In this document: positions 35,481 through 43,265 of the stretch, one piece after another
Layout of the letters: each line of letters opens with the position of its first letter
Numbering within the stretch: the stretch's first letter is position 1
NCBI GenBank assembly: GCA_946186205.1
Contig: CAMHMH010000002.1
Location: forward strand, 186,001 to 250,000
Direction of reading: 5' to 3'
DNA: 64,000 nt
DNA from: an uncultured Fretibacterium sp.
GTDB lineage: Bacteria; Synergistota; Synergistia; Synergistales; Aminobacteriaceae
Program-made: the position numbers and the translations under genes
Notes under the pieces: model-generated
Told to the model about the DNA's origin: nothing
What the model saw: the letters and a program-made list of their open reading frames with translations, nothing else
Databases searched by the model: none

Positions 35481-35770
35481 TATGTCAGGCTCATATTCAA
35501 GAATGTAGACGGGAGTCAAAATTTCTTCCGTCGTTCCTCCTCCGTGAAGCACCGCGACTTTCACGCCCCTGTAAATGTACGGTATCCGACTCTGCCCACA
35601 TATACGGCGCGTCGGTCTGAGGCAAATATTTCCAGCACTGGTTCAGTTTCAGCATGTCGAGTTCGGGAGCGTAAACCGGGCGGGGCTCAAGAGATAATTT
35701 TGGATAATTTTGTCGGTGATGAGGTCAGAAGAAGCCCTCCTGTTTCAGGGTCATGAATATATGAGTACAT
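35481..35770 (-). pseudogene. Decayed brxP-like (PAPS reductase family) gene, possibly joined to a pglZ end
   Basis: Starts properly: ATG at 35770, two bases after the upstream stop, with GGGAGG site. The first frame reads MYSYIHDPETGGLLLTSSPT then breaks at a 10-bp tandem duplication (35694-35713); removing it restores TKLS-LEPRPVYAPELDML, then LKLNQCWKYLPQTDAPYMWA, the N-terminal pattern of PAPS-reductase-family proteins such as BrxP. After ESDT a one-base shift leads to YIYRGVKVAVLHGGGTTEE and ILTPVYILEYEPD; the HGG-x3-EE-x3-P pattern resembles the C-terminal signature of PglZ. The rest is cut by the IS605 stub. BREX type 4 has the order brxP-brxC-pglZ-brxL, so an internal deletion that joined brxP to the end of pglZ would produce exactly this. 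Assignment is from memory of the families. Confidence 0.6.
35694..35713. repeat. 10-bp tandem duplication causing a frameshift
   Basis: ATAATTTTGG followed by ATAATTTTGT. On the minus strand the duplication shifts the frame of the brxP-like gene after codon 24; without it the frame reads through. Confidence 0.8.
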
Positions 35771-35772
35771 GA

Positions 35773-37317
35773 TTAATTCCTCCCTTCACGAATCTTTTCA
35801 GCGAGCCTCACTATATCACGGAGCCCGAAAAATTTTGACTTCCCTATGAAGCCCGCGTCATGAAAATATTTCCCGGCGTTTTCTTCCGTGAGATCAAATT
35901 TTTGGCGGCTCAATATCTCCGCAAGCATTTCAGAGAAAGACATCTCTAAATTTCTTTCAGCTATTATCCCCGTGTTGTTATTGTTGAAGCGAGTCAGATT
36001 TTTGCTGTCATCAACGTAGAATCTAAGCTCATATTTACGGCTGAACCTGTAGCAGAAACTCTCAAGGATAAAATGATTCCATTGATGCCCGCAGTCAGGG
36101 AACGCCGCGAATGTCGTAACGCCTCTTATCGGTATGAACTTACGCCCGGCCATGATGAGAGAGATTGCCCGGTCAATTTCTTCCGTGTCAAAATTAACGT
36201 TGTAGTCCGCTGTGAATTTGTCCCTGCTGATTCGTATCATGCTGTCATAAAGCGCATTGAACACGCCCAAAGGATATGTGCTGCCCGTTAAATCTCTTGC
36301 CAGTTCGTTAAGCTCATCGACTGTACACTCCGAGCGTTTGCGGCAATAATTCTTGAAGACTGCTACGATGTTCGGGCCTTCTTTTGTTGCTGTGATTATT
36401 CTGTGCTTCCTGAAGAATTTTCTTTTGAGTACCCTGTTGAATATCGCTGTGTAGAGTCCTTCTCCTGTGAGTTCGGGATTGTTTTCCCTGACGCTTTCAC
36501 ACGGAATATTTACGATTGCCGCGAAACCGTCAGACTCGCAGGCTTCCTCGACATAGCTGTATATTTCTCTGGCCTCGCTCGCTGTGATATTGAATCTCTC
36601 AGCAAGAAAATATTTCCCTTCCGCTGTCCTCAAAAAGTCAGGACTCATTTTCAGGCATCCGGTTATGTTCTTGACGGGTATATACGGGAGCCGCAGTGCC
36701 AGTTCATTCGGGGACAAAGAATCTTCATTCCCCCAGGCCCGGCGGATGTCGTTATGTATTGCTTCGTCCTGAGTCGTTCCTGAGATTGTGAAGCTGTCAT
36801 TGCTGTAGCAGAGCATCGAAAAGTTCGCGTGAAGCAAGTCCCTGAACATCTCAAGAGAATATATATGATTCTGATTCAGGACGGGCATTAGTTCATTCAT
36901 GAGCGGGGAATAAAATATCACGTCGGCTTTTGTGTCCATGATTCTGCTGATGAGCTGCCCGATTTCGTCTGTTAATTCTTTGCTGACAATGAAGACAGAG
37001 CCGTCAAGGTACGTTCCTTCAGACTCAATGATGCGCCTGACAGTTTCATTGTCATCCGGAAGGGTAACAGCTTCGGACTCTGCATAGTTCCTGAAGCGTA
37101 TATAGTCAAGGTTGATTTTCGGCCTGAAACCGTCGGGAAAATATTTAGTGAGTATGAGCCTCACAGACTCTGCAAGTGAGTGATGATGATTTTCGCGAGG
37201 AAGTGTCATTGTGTTTTCGTGCATTTCGGGAGTTTCTTTCGTCTCAGTTTTCCTGACGTAAAAATCTGCGAGGCCGTCGAAAGTGTCATAAACTGCTCTC
37301 TTTGCGGAGGCTTTCAT
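35773..37317 (-). CDS. Unknown 514-residue protein upstream of the BREX remnant
   Basis: I do not recognise this family. The product is soluble, with no membrane segment and no P-loop. It is predicted mainly helical with several winged-helix-like stretches (for example CTVDELNELARDLTGSTYPL and NITASEAREIYSYVEEA). A His-rich patch PRENHHHSLAES lies near residue 43. The ATG at 37317 overlaps the esterase stop in ATGA; the stop is two bases before the start of the brxP-like remnant. This position suggests it is an accessory gene of the BREX-like island, perhaps a DNA-binding regulator. The frame is intact over 1.5 kb and the reading is well supported as coding. Confidence 0.65.
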   Translation of the reverse strand: MKASAKRAVYDTFDGLADFYVRKTETKETPEMHENTMTLPRENHHHSLAESVRLILTKYFPDGFRPKINLDYIRFRNYAESEAVTLPDDNETVRRIIESEGTYLDGSVFIVSKELTDEIGQLISRIMDTKADVIFYSPLMNELMPVLNQNHIYSLEMFRDLLHANFSMLCYSNDSFTISGTTQDEAIHNDIRRAWGNEDSLSPNELALRLPYIPVKNITGCLKMSPDFLRTAEGKYFLAERFNITASEAREIYSYVEEACESDGFAAIVNIPCESVRENNPELTGEGLYTAIFNRVLKRKFFRKHRIITATKEGPNIVAVFKNYCRKRSECTVDELNELARDLTGSTYPLGVFNALYDSMIRISRDKFTADYNVNFDTEEIDRAISLIMAGRKFIPIRGVTTFAAFPDCGHQWNHFILESFCYRFSRKYELRFYVDDSKNLTRFNNNNTGIIAERNLEMSFSEMLAEILSRQKFDLTEENAGKYFHDAGFIGKSKFFGLRDIVRLAEKIREGRN

Positions 37318-38249
37318 TTCAGGACTCTGTGAAGGAAGTCTGTAATGATCTTCAGGACTCCAGGCTGATAGAAATATTTCCCGTCATGCTCGCCGCCGTT
37401 AATGATGTAGAGAGTCGAGTCGATTCCTTTTGCGGTTAAAGCCTCGTGAAGAATTTTTGACTGGCTTGTTGAAACTGTCTTGTCTGAGTCGCCGTGAAAG
37501 ATTAAGAACGGAGGAGTCTTTTTGCTGATGTAGTTCAGGGGATTCGAGTCGCTTGCTGTTTGGGGATTGTCGAGAACGCTTCCGCCCTTCCTGTTCTTGT
37601 AGCCTGCGACTCCGTTCACGAATATTGACGGGAAACTTGACGGCGAATAGTAGACAGCTTTCTTCTCATCGGAATAATCATCAGCTATTCTCGTTAAGTC
37701 AGTCGGCCCGAAGAAGTCAACGACGGCTTGCACTTCACTGCTTTGATTGAGATTGTCGCCTGAGCTGAACTTGTCATTGCCCGTAACACCCAGCATGACA
37801 GAGAGATAGCCTCCTGCTGATTGTCCCATTGCCGCAATTTTGTCCGAGTCTATGCTGAACTTGTCAGCGTGTGCGCGGAGGAAACGTACTGCGGCTTTTG
37901 CGTCTGATATTATCTCTGTGTAATCGGCCGCACCTATAACGCGGTACTCAATGCTTGCTGCAACAAATCCATTCTCCGCGAGCTTCATGCAGAGGTAATA
38001 GCCCGACTCTTTCGGAGCTGCTATCCATGCTCCGCCGGGAATGAACACGACAGCAGGATGTTTTTCCCCGTCAGAAGGTGCAAAGATACTCATCTTCAGG
38101 CTTGCTTCCGGCCATGTTTCAATTTTCGCAAACTCAATATTTTCTGAAATTCCGACTTCAGGCACTGAGATTTTGACATCAATATTTTCTGCTGAGGCTG
38201 TCAACGCTGAAAGAAGAAGCGCGAAGAGAACCGCAAAAATTTTTCTCAT
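37314..38249 (-). CDS. Exported alpha/beta hydrolase (carboxylesterase, BD-FAE-like)
   Basis: A 311-residue secreted esterase. Signal peptide MRKIFAVLFALLLSALTASA; the mature enzyme has the oxyanion motif VVFIPGGAWIAAPKESGY, the nucleophile elbow AAMGQSAGGYLSVMLG, the acid in FHGDSDKTV and the His in GGEHDGKYF. The order and lengths match esterase/lipase of the hormone-sensitive or BD-FAE type; the substrate may be an acetylated polysaccharide or small ester. AGGAGG precedes the ATG. It overlaps the unknown 514-residue gene by four bases, an odd pairing of a periplasmic enzyme with a cytosolic one. Confidence 0.85.
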   Translation of the reverse strand: MRKIFAVLFALLLSALTASAENIDVKISVPEVGISENIEFAKIETWPEASLKMSIFAPSDGEKHPAVVFIPGGAWIAAPKESGYYLCMKLAENGFVAASIEYRVIGAADYTEIISDAKAAVRFLRAHADKFSIDSDKIAAMGQSAGGYLSVMLGVTGNDKFSSGDNLNQSSEVQAVVDFFGPTDLTRIADDYSDEKKAVYYSPSSFPSIFVNGVAGYKNRKGGSVLDNPQTASDSNPLNYISKKTPPFLIFHGDSDKTVSTSQSKILHEALTAKGIDSTLYIINGGEHDGKYFYQPGVLKIITDFLHRVLK

Positions 38250-38263
38250 AGATATATCCTCCT

Positions 38264-38302
38264 ATAAAAATACCGGGCGACTCCTTCATGAATCACCCGG
38301 TA
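38264..38302 (-). terminator. Terminator after oadB-like gene
   Basis: On minus, TACCGGGTGA and TCGCCCGGTA form the stem and TTTTTAT follows. It separates oadB from the esterase gene. Confidence 0.78.
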
Positions 38303-38328
38303 AATATTTCTACCGTCAAAAAATATTC

Positions 38329-39507
38329 TTACTGTGAGAGAAGAGTCAGCATTACTCCCGCTGCTACTGCTGTCCCGATAACGCCGGCGACGTTCGGCCC
38401 CATTGCGTGCATGAGCAGGAAATGACCGGGGTATTCTTTCTGAACACAACGCTGTACGACTCTCGCTGCCATAGGTACGGCACTGACTCCCGCCGCGCCG
38501 ATCATGGGGTTGATTTTCCCGCCCGAAAGAATCTTCATGATCTGCCCGAAAACGAGTCCGCCGAATGTCGAGAAAGCAAACGCAACGAGTCCAAGCGCAA
38601 TTATCGCGAGCGTTCCGACTGTGAGGAACTTGTCAGCCGCCATTGTTGAGCCGACCGAAAGCGCAAGGAATATTGTTACGATGTTCATCAATTCATTCTG
38701 GGCTGTGTTGCTGAGTCTGTCTGTTACTCCGCATTCTTTGAGGAGATTACCGAACATCAAGACTCCCACAAGAGGCACTGACGCAGGGAGAATGAGTCCC
38801 GTAACAACCGTGCATATTATCGGGAAGAGAATCTTTTCGCGCTTTGAGACCGGACGGAGCTGACCCATGACGATTCCCCTGTCTTTCTTGCTCGTCATCA
38901 TGTAGATTACAGGAGGCTGAATCATCGGGACTAATGACATGTAGCTATACGCCGCGACCGCAACAGCTCCCAAGATTTGAGTCTGCCCTAACATGACCGT
39001 CAAGTAAATGCTCGTAGGGCCGTCCGCACCTCCTATGATGGCTATGCTTGCTGCCTCTTTGATGTTGAATGACACGAGTCCGTTCGTGAGAGCACCGAGC
39101 CAGTTAGCACCAATGAACGCAACAAAGACTCCGAACTGCGCCGCCGCTCCGAGAAGGAACGTTATCGGGTTCGCTATGAGGGGTGCAAAGTCTGTCATCG
39201 CTCCGATGCCCAAGAAGATTAATATCGGGTAAATCTCAAATTCCGCGCCGTAATAAAGCGAACGCAGGAAGCCTATTGTGTGAGTCGTTTCGTTGAACTC
39301 GTCCCAGATGCCAGAGAAGGGAAGATTAACAAGAAGGCAGCCGAATGCAATCGGTACTAAGAGCAAAGGCTCAAATCCTTTTCCGATAGCCAGATAAAGA
39401 AGGACAAATGACACCACGAGCATGATAATATTTCCCGTAGTGAGACCGAAAAATCCTGACTTCATAATCATGTCCTGAAGCGCAGTCAAATATACCGCTA
39501 TACTCAT
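38329..39507 (-). CDS. oadB: Sodium-pump decarboxylase beta subunit
   Basis: Membrane subunit of biotin-dependent Na+-translocating decarboxylases (oxaloacetate, methylmalonyl-CoA or glutaconyl-CoA type), which couples decarboxylation to sodium export. The 392-residue product has about ten helices, the signature ASIAIIGGADGPTSIYLT with the key Asp, and a conserved end ALSVGSTMAADKFLT, GAAGVSAVPMAARVVQ and HAMGPNVAGVIGTAVAAGVM. ATG at 39507 is preferred to the TTG at 39519, which abuts the AAAGGA site. The alpha, gamma and biotin subunits are not in the window, so it may work with subunits encoded elsewhere. Confidence 0.92.
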   Translation of the reverse strand: MSIAVYLTALQDMIMKSGFFGLTTGNIIMLVVSFVLLYLAIGKGFEPLLLVPIAFGCLLVNLPFSGIWDEFNETTHTIGFLRSLYYGAEFEIYPILIFLGIGAMTDFAPLIANPITFLLGAAAQFGVFVAFIGANWLGALTNGLVSFNIKEAASIAIIGGADGPTSIYLTVMLGQTQILGAVAVAAYSYMSLVPMIQPPVIYMMTSKKDRGIVMGQLRPVSKREKILFPIICTVVTGLILPASVPLVGVLMFGNLLKECGVTDRLSNTAQNELMNIVTIFLALSVGSTMAADKFLTVGTLAIIALGLVAFAFSTFGGLVFGQIMKILSGGKINPMIGAAGVSAVPMAARVVQRCVQKEYPGHFLLMHAMGPNVAGVIGTAVAAGVMLTLLSQ

Positions 39508-39553
39508 GTTATGAATCAAATCCTTTCGTGAAAAAATAAATGTGAGTAAAATA

Positions 39554-39583
39554 TTTATATCACACTGCTAAACGATTTGGCAA
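39554..39583 (-). promoter_or_regulatory. Promoter of the oadB-like gene
   Basis: On minus, TTGCCA (39578-39583) and TATAAA (39554-39559) are 18 bases apart, 47 bases before the start codon. Confidence 0.6.
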
Positions 39584-39614
39584 ATAAAATACCCCCCGCA
39601 ATATCACGAGGGGT
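39584..39614 (-). terminator. Terminator after the CPA2 antiporter
   Basis: On minus, ACCCCTCG and GCGGGGGGT pair around TGATATT, then ATTTTATTTG follows. Confidence 0.72.
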
Positions 39615-39643
39615 GCTTTATGTTTTGTGTGTCATGGCCGGAT

Positions 39644-41071
39644 TTAGTGGTAGTTAGTGTTGTGCGTGTGAAGGTGTCTTGATGTTGAATGATGCTGAAC
39701 GTTCACGATTTGTATTTCAGCGGGCACTGCCTGAGTGTGTTCGGGCAAATCGTTCTGTATCTTACGTATTCTTTCTATCAGGCTGTTGATGATGATCTTG
39801 TCCTCGTCCTGCGGTGAAACTTGCGGAGCTTCTTCAGTGTCATCATATGAATGTGAGAGAGATAATGACAGCTTAGCGCACGCCGGGCCGATAAGCTCAT
39901 ACAAAACGCTTGACGCTAAAATCACGGTGCGCAGTGTGCTTCCTGTAGTGCCTCCGAGTGTACGCGCTCCCAGTTCAGCGAGTCCGATTGCGACTCCTGC
40001 CTGAGGGATTAACGCGAGTCCCAGATAGTTGCGCACAAGAATATTTTTCCCCGTCATCATGCAGCCGACAAAAGCCCCGGCATATTTTCCCGCAATCCTC
40101 ACAAGAAAGTAAACGACTCCAATCGTAAGCAATGATGTGCTGCCCTGGCTCGTTCCTCCCGTCAAAGCTCCGAGGTCAAAGCAGACTCCCGAACGCACAA
40201 AGAACAGCAGCAAAATCGGCGGGCTGAAATAATTTAGCTGCTTGAAAAGTTTATCATCGTCCGTAATATTAATGTAAACCGTTGACATGAACATGCAGCC
40301 CAAAAGCGGCGACACTCCGAGCATCTCGCAGAGTCCGCAGAACCCGAAAAGAATCGCAACCGAAACTATCAGCCTGTTGTCCTTTGAACGGTTAGCAAGA
40401 AGAATCTTCATGACGACTCCGAGAAATGCGCCGATAATCACGCTCGCAATGTTCATGATTATGGGAAGCGTTACGGCCCTGAAGTCAAAGCCGGCCCCTG
40501 AAGCAGTGAGAGCCAATGCGATTGAGACCGCCACGCTGTAAGCAATGAGTCCGACAACATCATCAAGAGCGACGACCTGCAATAACGTATTCACAAAATC
40601 ACCGTGCGCGCCCGTCTGTCGTATGGTCATCATCGTAGAGGCAGGAGCAGTGGCAGAAGCAAGAGCCGCAATCACCGCCGAGAATGCGAGATCCATACCG
40701 AGCACCCAATACGACGCAATGAATACGAACAATGAAGCGACGCAGGCCTCAAAGACCGTAATCACTAAAACTTTTGAGCCGTTCCCCTTAAGAGCATTGA
40801 GACGGAAGAACTGCCCCGTGCTGAAAGCTATGAACGCAAGCGCGATGTTCGGAAGAAATGATGTAGCCTCAGCGATAAAAGCCGGGACGAGATTCAAACA
40901 GTAAGGGCCGATCAATATCCCCGTGATGATGTAGGCGGTAACGTTCGGAAGTTTGAGCAGCTTTGTGACTCTGGTCAGAGCGAAGCCGAACATCAACATC
41001 AATGCTACAGTTATTACAGCGATGCTTGCAGGGGAGCTTGTGTTGAGATATTCCGCGAACCGGGCAAACAA
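39644..41071 (-). CDS. Monovalent cation/proton antiporter (CPA2 family)
   Basis: A 475-residue inner-membrane antiporter with 12-13 helices (about 10-400), like KefB/NapA-type Na+ or K+/H+ exchangers. The helix pair with conserved acid is seen in LLQVVALDDVVGLIAYS, where two Asp occupy the ion-binding position. The hydrophilic C-terminus of about 75 residues ends in a His-rich stretch (HHSTSRHLHTHNTNYH), which might respond to metal or pH. The start is set at TTG 41071 because AGGAG lies nine bases upstream; a GTG at 41098 has no ribosome site. Neighbourhood with a sodium pump subunit fits a role in sodium cycling. Confidence 0.85.
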   Translation of the reverse strand: MFARFAEYLNTSSPASIAVITVALMLMFGFALTRVTKLLKLPNVTAYIITGILIGPYCLNLVPAFIAEATSFLPNIALAFIAFSTGQFFRLNALKGNGSKVLVITVFEACVASLFVFIASYWVLGMDLAFSAVIAALASATAPASTMMTIRQTGAHGDFVNTLLQVVALDDVVGLIAYSVAVSIALALTASGAGFDFRAVTLPIIMNIASVIIGAFLGVVMKILLANRSKDNRLIVSVAILFGFCGLCEMLGVSPLLGCMFMSTVYINITDDDKLFKQLNYFSPPILLLFFVRSGVCFDLGALTGGTSQGSTSLLTIGVVYFLVRIAGKYAGAFVGCMMTGKNILVRNYLGLALIPQAGVAIGLAELGARTLGGTTGSTLRTVILASSVLYELIGPACAKLSLSLSHSYDDTEEAPQVSPQDEDKIIINSLIERIRKIQNDLPEHTQAVPAEIQIVNVQHHSTSRHLHTHNTNYH

Positions 41072-41113
41072 TTTTATTCTCTCCTTTCTTGTTTGCACAT
41101 GCCGTTAAAATTA

Positions 41114-41148
41114 TTAACCCCCTCGCACCGTAAGCACAAAGGGGTTAA
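41114..41148. other. Hairpin in the antiporter leader
   Basis: TTAACCCC and GGGGTTAA pair perfectly around a 19-base loop. On minus it lies 43 bases before the antiporter start and could be an attenuator; the T run after it is weak. Confidence 0.5.
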
Positions 41149-41186
41149 TCATGCTGAGTATTCTAACATTCTTTCACTGACTCATG

Positions 41187-41227
41187 TACTGCATTAATAT
41201 ATTATTCCTGAGAGATTCAATGCAGTA
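41187..41227. repeat. Inverted repeat TACTGCATT / AATGCAGTA
   Basis: A perfect 9-base inverted repeat with a 23-base AT-rich centre, between the antiporter leader and the small RNA promoter. It could be an operator or cruciform. Confidence 0.55.
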
Positions 41228-41239
41228 TGAAAATTAATA

Positions 41240-41267
41240 TTGACACTTTGAGATTTAACGCTATAAT
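41240..41267 (+). promoter_or_regulatory. Near-consensus sigma70 promoter of the small RNA
   Basis: Perfect TTGACA (41240-41245) and perfect TATAAT (41262-41267), 16 bases apart. It is the strongest promoter seen in the window. Confidence 0.85.
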
Positions 41268-41273
41268 GTTTGA

Positions 41274-41447
41274 CGTAACGAACAAATGACGAAACGCAGT
41301 CAGCCGTGAAGACCTTGAACTTGCAAGAAAGATTTTCACGAAGAGACTATGACTTTAAGAACCCTCGTTCTTGTTCGACCGTTAAATAGTTTTACCCCCC
41401 TCAAAAGAAACACGGTCAGCCTAAGCCGGGCGGCCTGTTTTTTTTTT
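41274..41447 (+). ncRNA. Candidate structured small RNA of about 174 nt
   Basis: Bounded by a consensus promoter and an intrinsic terminator, with no convincing ORF inside. The RNA folds on paper as a nested rod: CGAACAA (41279-41285) with TTGTTCG (41371-41377), AGTCA with TGACT, CGTGAA with TTCACG, and CTTG with CAAG at the tip. After the rod comes an open C-rich stretch, TTTTACCCCCCTC (41390-41402), then the terminator. The rod recalls 6S RNA; the C-rich single-stranded part recalls Gram-positive regulatory RNAs such as FsrA and RsaE, which pair with ribosome sites. Complementary sites exist before the carrier gene (ten contiguous pairs) and the hydratase gene (eight). It does not appear to be the leader of the next gene, since a terminator lies between. 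Confidence 0.7.
41414..41447 (+). terminator. Terminator of the small RNA
   Basis: GGTCAGCC pairs with GGGCGGCC (one bulged A), followed by ten T. Confidence 0.88.
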
Positions 41448-41512
41448 ATCGTCTCACCTTATGTATAATCATCACAAGTTCCAAGCAAACAAAATTTCCG
41501 GGGGCATTAGTG

Positions 41513-42589
41513 ATGAAGATATTATTTTGTTCTGACGCGCTTACGATTGACGGAGTCGCGAGCTACATTCTTAACACCGGGGCAGCTCTCAAGCGTGCGG
41601 GCAATGAAGTCGCTGTGATTGGGAGATGGTCTCTCAAGGGAGGCTTTCAGGAACGATACAGGCATGAAGGCTTCAAGGTGATCACGTGTCCTTCTGTAAG
41701 CGTCGGGAATATGTATTTTGATGTCCGCGCAAAGTTATTCCGCCCTGATGTGATTATGACGGATCCTCGCAGGTCTTTCCCTCTTGCGTCGAGAATAAAG
41801 CGGCTCACTCATGCGCCCGTGATAACGTACTTCCTTGATCCTGTAGAGAAAACCGACAGGCCCGGACGTGATATTGACTCTCTCGTGAAGTACAGCGATG
41901 TATTCACAGCGTTTGAACCTGACACACTGACTCAGCTTCACGGACTCGGAACAAGCATTCCTGTCGTGAAGATGCCGCGTCCCCTTGATGTGTTCTTTGC
42001 TCCGTCGGAAGTTCCTTCTCGTGAAAGTTTCAGCATATTATGTTTCGGGAGACTGAGCCGTTACAAGACACCGGGAATATTTCACCTTCTCGGAAATCTC
42101 AGGGCGATTCAGAATCACATACCCGATTTTGTGATAAATATTTTGGGCGGAGGAGGCTGGCGATTCATCAAGCTGAAGTATTACGCGCATAAGCTCAACA
42201 AAGAGATTGGCCGGCATTGTGTGAACGTCATCGGGACTCAGCTTGACCCGCGAAGATTTATTGAGTCAGCGAATCTTGTTACGGCTTCTGCAACGTCAGC
42301 AATGGAAGCGGCGTATTCAATGCGTCCTGTTATCGCTATGTGCTCGGGGTATTTCGGGCCTCTCAGGAATGATAATCTTGACGAGGGATTGAGATCGTAT
42401 TTCTCTGAGCGTTACGGGGAAAAAGATTTCTCGCGATTGATCCCGGACATTCTCAGTATATATGACAGGTATTATGATGATGACTTCCGTGATGGCCTGC
42501 GAAAAATTTCGGCGAGGCTCGGAGATGAGTTTTCAGAAATTGAGACTGTGAAAATTTTTGACGGGATAATGAGAATGATAAAAGGATGA
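41513..42589 (+). CDS. Glycosyltransferase family 4-like protein
   Basis: A 358-residue GT-B enzyme, probably using a nucleotide sugar for a surface glycan. The N-terminal Rossmann half has DALTIDGVASYILNTGAAL (acceptor-side Gly loop). The C-terminal half has SILCFGRLSRYKTPGIF and the donor-side segment SANLVTASATSAMEAAYSMR, where the usual E-x7-E motif is partly kept. The ATG at 41513 has GGGGG eight bases upstream; TATAAT at 41464-41469 may drive it. No capsule gene cluster surrounds it; a second family 4 enzyme lies at 52581. Confidence 0.78.
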   Translation: MKILFCSDALTIDGVASYILNTGAALKRAGNEVAVIGRWSLKGGFQERYRHEGFKVITCPSVSVGNMYFDVRAKLFRPDVIMTDPRRSFPLASRIKRLTHAPVITYFLDPVEKTDRPGRDIDSLVKYSDVFTAFEPDTLTQLHGLGTSIPVVKMPRPLDVFFAPSEVPSRESFSILCFGRLSRYKTPGIFHLLGNLRAIQNHIPDFVINILGGGGWRFIKLKYYAHKLNKEIGRHCVNVIGTQLDPRRFIESANLVTASATSAMEAAYSMRPVIAMCSGYFGPLRNDNLDEGLRSYFSERYGEKDFSRLIPDILSIYDRYYDDDFRDGLRKISARLGDEFSEIETVKIFDGIMRMIKG

Positions 42590-42596
42590 AAAAAAT

Positions 42597-42691
42597 TGCC
42601 CGGTATTCAATGGCACCCGGAAAATTCTGCTTAGTGCTGCCTCGTTCCCGATCTGACACGGTTCGCAGGTTTCCGCCGCATTGAGCCGGAC
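42597..42691 (-). ncRNA. ffs: Bacterial small SRP RNA (4.5S)
   Basis: On minus the conserved apical part reads CGTGTCAGATCGGGAACGAG then GCAGCACTAAGC, matching the SRP domain IV helix with a GGAA tetraloop and symmetric/asymmetric loops (compare GGTCAGG-x-CCGGAAGG-AAGCAGC). Flanking strands pair: CCGG-CAATG-GGC with GCC-ATTG-CCGG. A TAGAAT box (42698-42703) stands seven bases upstream and a T7 tract follows the 3 prime end. It converges with the glycosyltransferase gene. Confidence 0.85.
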
Positions 42692-42752
42692 TTGAATATT
42701 CTACCACATTGCAAGAGAATCGAAACATGAAATCACAGGGAGGTTTGCGGCC

Positions 42753-43265
42753 ATGAAGAAAATATTTTGCGCTGTATTGATGATGTTCGTTATGTGTTCG
42801 GTGTCATTGGGAGCGTCTGAAGACATGAGCGTGTATGTTCGGCAGGATGTATTTGACGCGAAGATGGAGACTCTTTTTCTGAGGCTTCACAGTGAGATTG
42901 AGAATCTCGGAACGCGGCTCGAAGGCAAGATTGACGCATTGTCAGAACGCATTGACGGGCTGGACAAAAAGATTGACGGCGTAGAAAAATCATTGTCGGA
43001 ACGTATTAACGGGCTGGAAAAAAATATGGACGCTCGGTTTGATGGAGTAGAGAAACGTATGGCTCTTATGGACAAGCGGATTGATGACACTCATAATTTT
43101 CTTTACTTGATACTTGTTCTTTTAGGAATAATGTTAGCTGTTCCGTTTATCAACAAGTACTGGGATTTTCACAAGGAACATCGGACTCCAGCAGTAACGC
43201 TTGAAGATGTCAAACGCTTAATCACAGAAGCCATTGCTGAAAACAACGCGAAAATCCGGGCTTAA
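42753..43265 (+). CDS. Exported/membrane coiled-coil protein
   Basis: A 170-residue protein of unknown role. A signal-like N-terminal helix (1-20) is followed by a long coiled coil (about 35-115) with repeated units of the type ERIDGLDKKIDGVEKSLS, then a membrane helix (about 117-136) and a short C-terminal tail. The repeats resemble DUF1640/bdr-like coiled coils. GGGAGG stands upstream of the ATG. The 3 prime end overlaps hemW (convergent) by four bases. Confidence 0.75.
   Translation: MKKIFCAVLMMFVMCSVSLGASEDMSVYVRQDVFDAKMETLFLRLHSEIENLGTRLEGKIDALSERIDGLDKKIDGVEKSLSERINGLEKNMDARFDGVEKRMALMDKRIDDTHNFLYLILVLLGIMLAVPFINKYWDFHKEHRTPAVTLEDVKRLITEAIAENNAKIRA

Noticed and set aside
33718-35770. 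A complete, active BREX system
   Set aside because: No pglX, brxC or full pglZ is present, and the brxP-like frame is broken twice and truncated.
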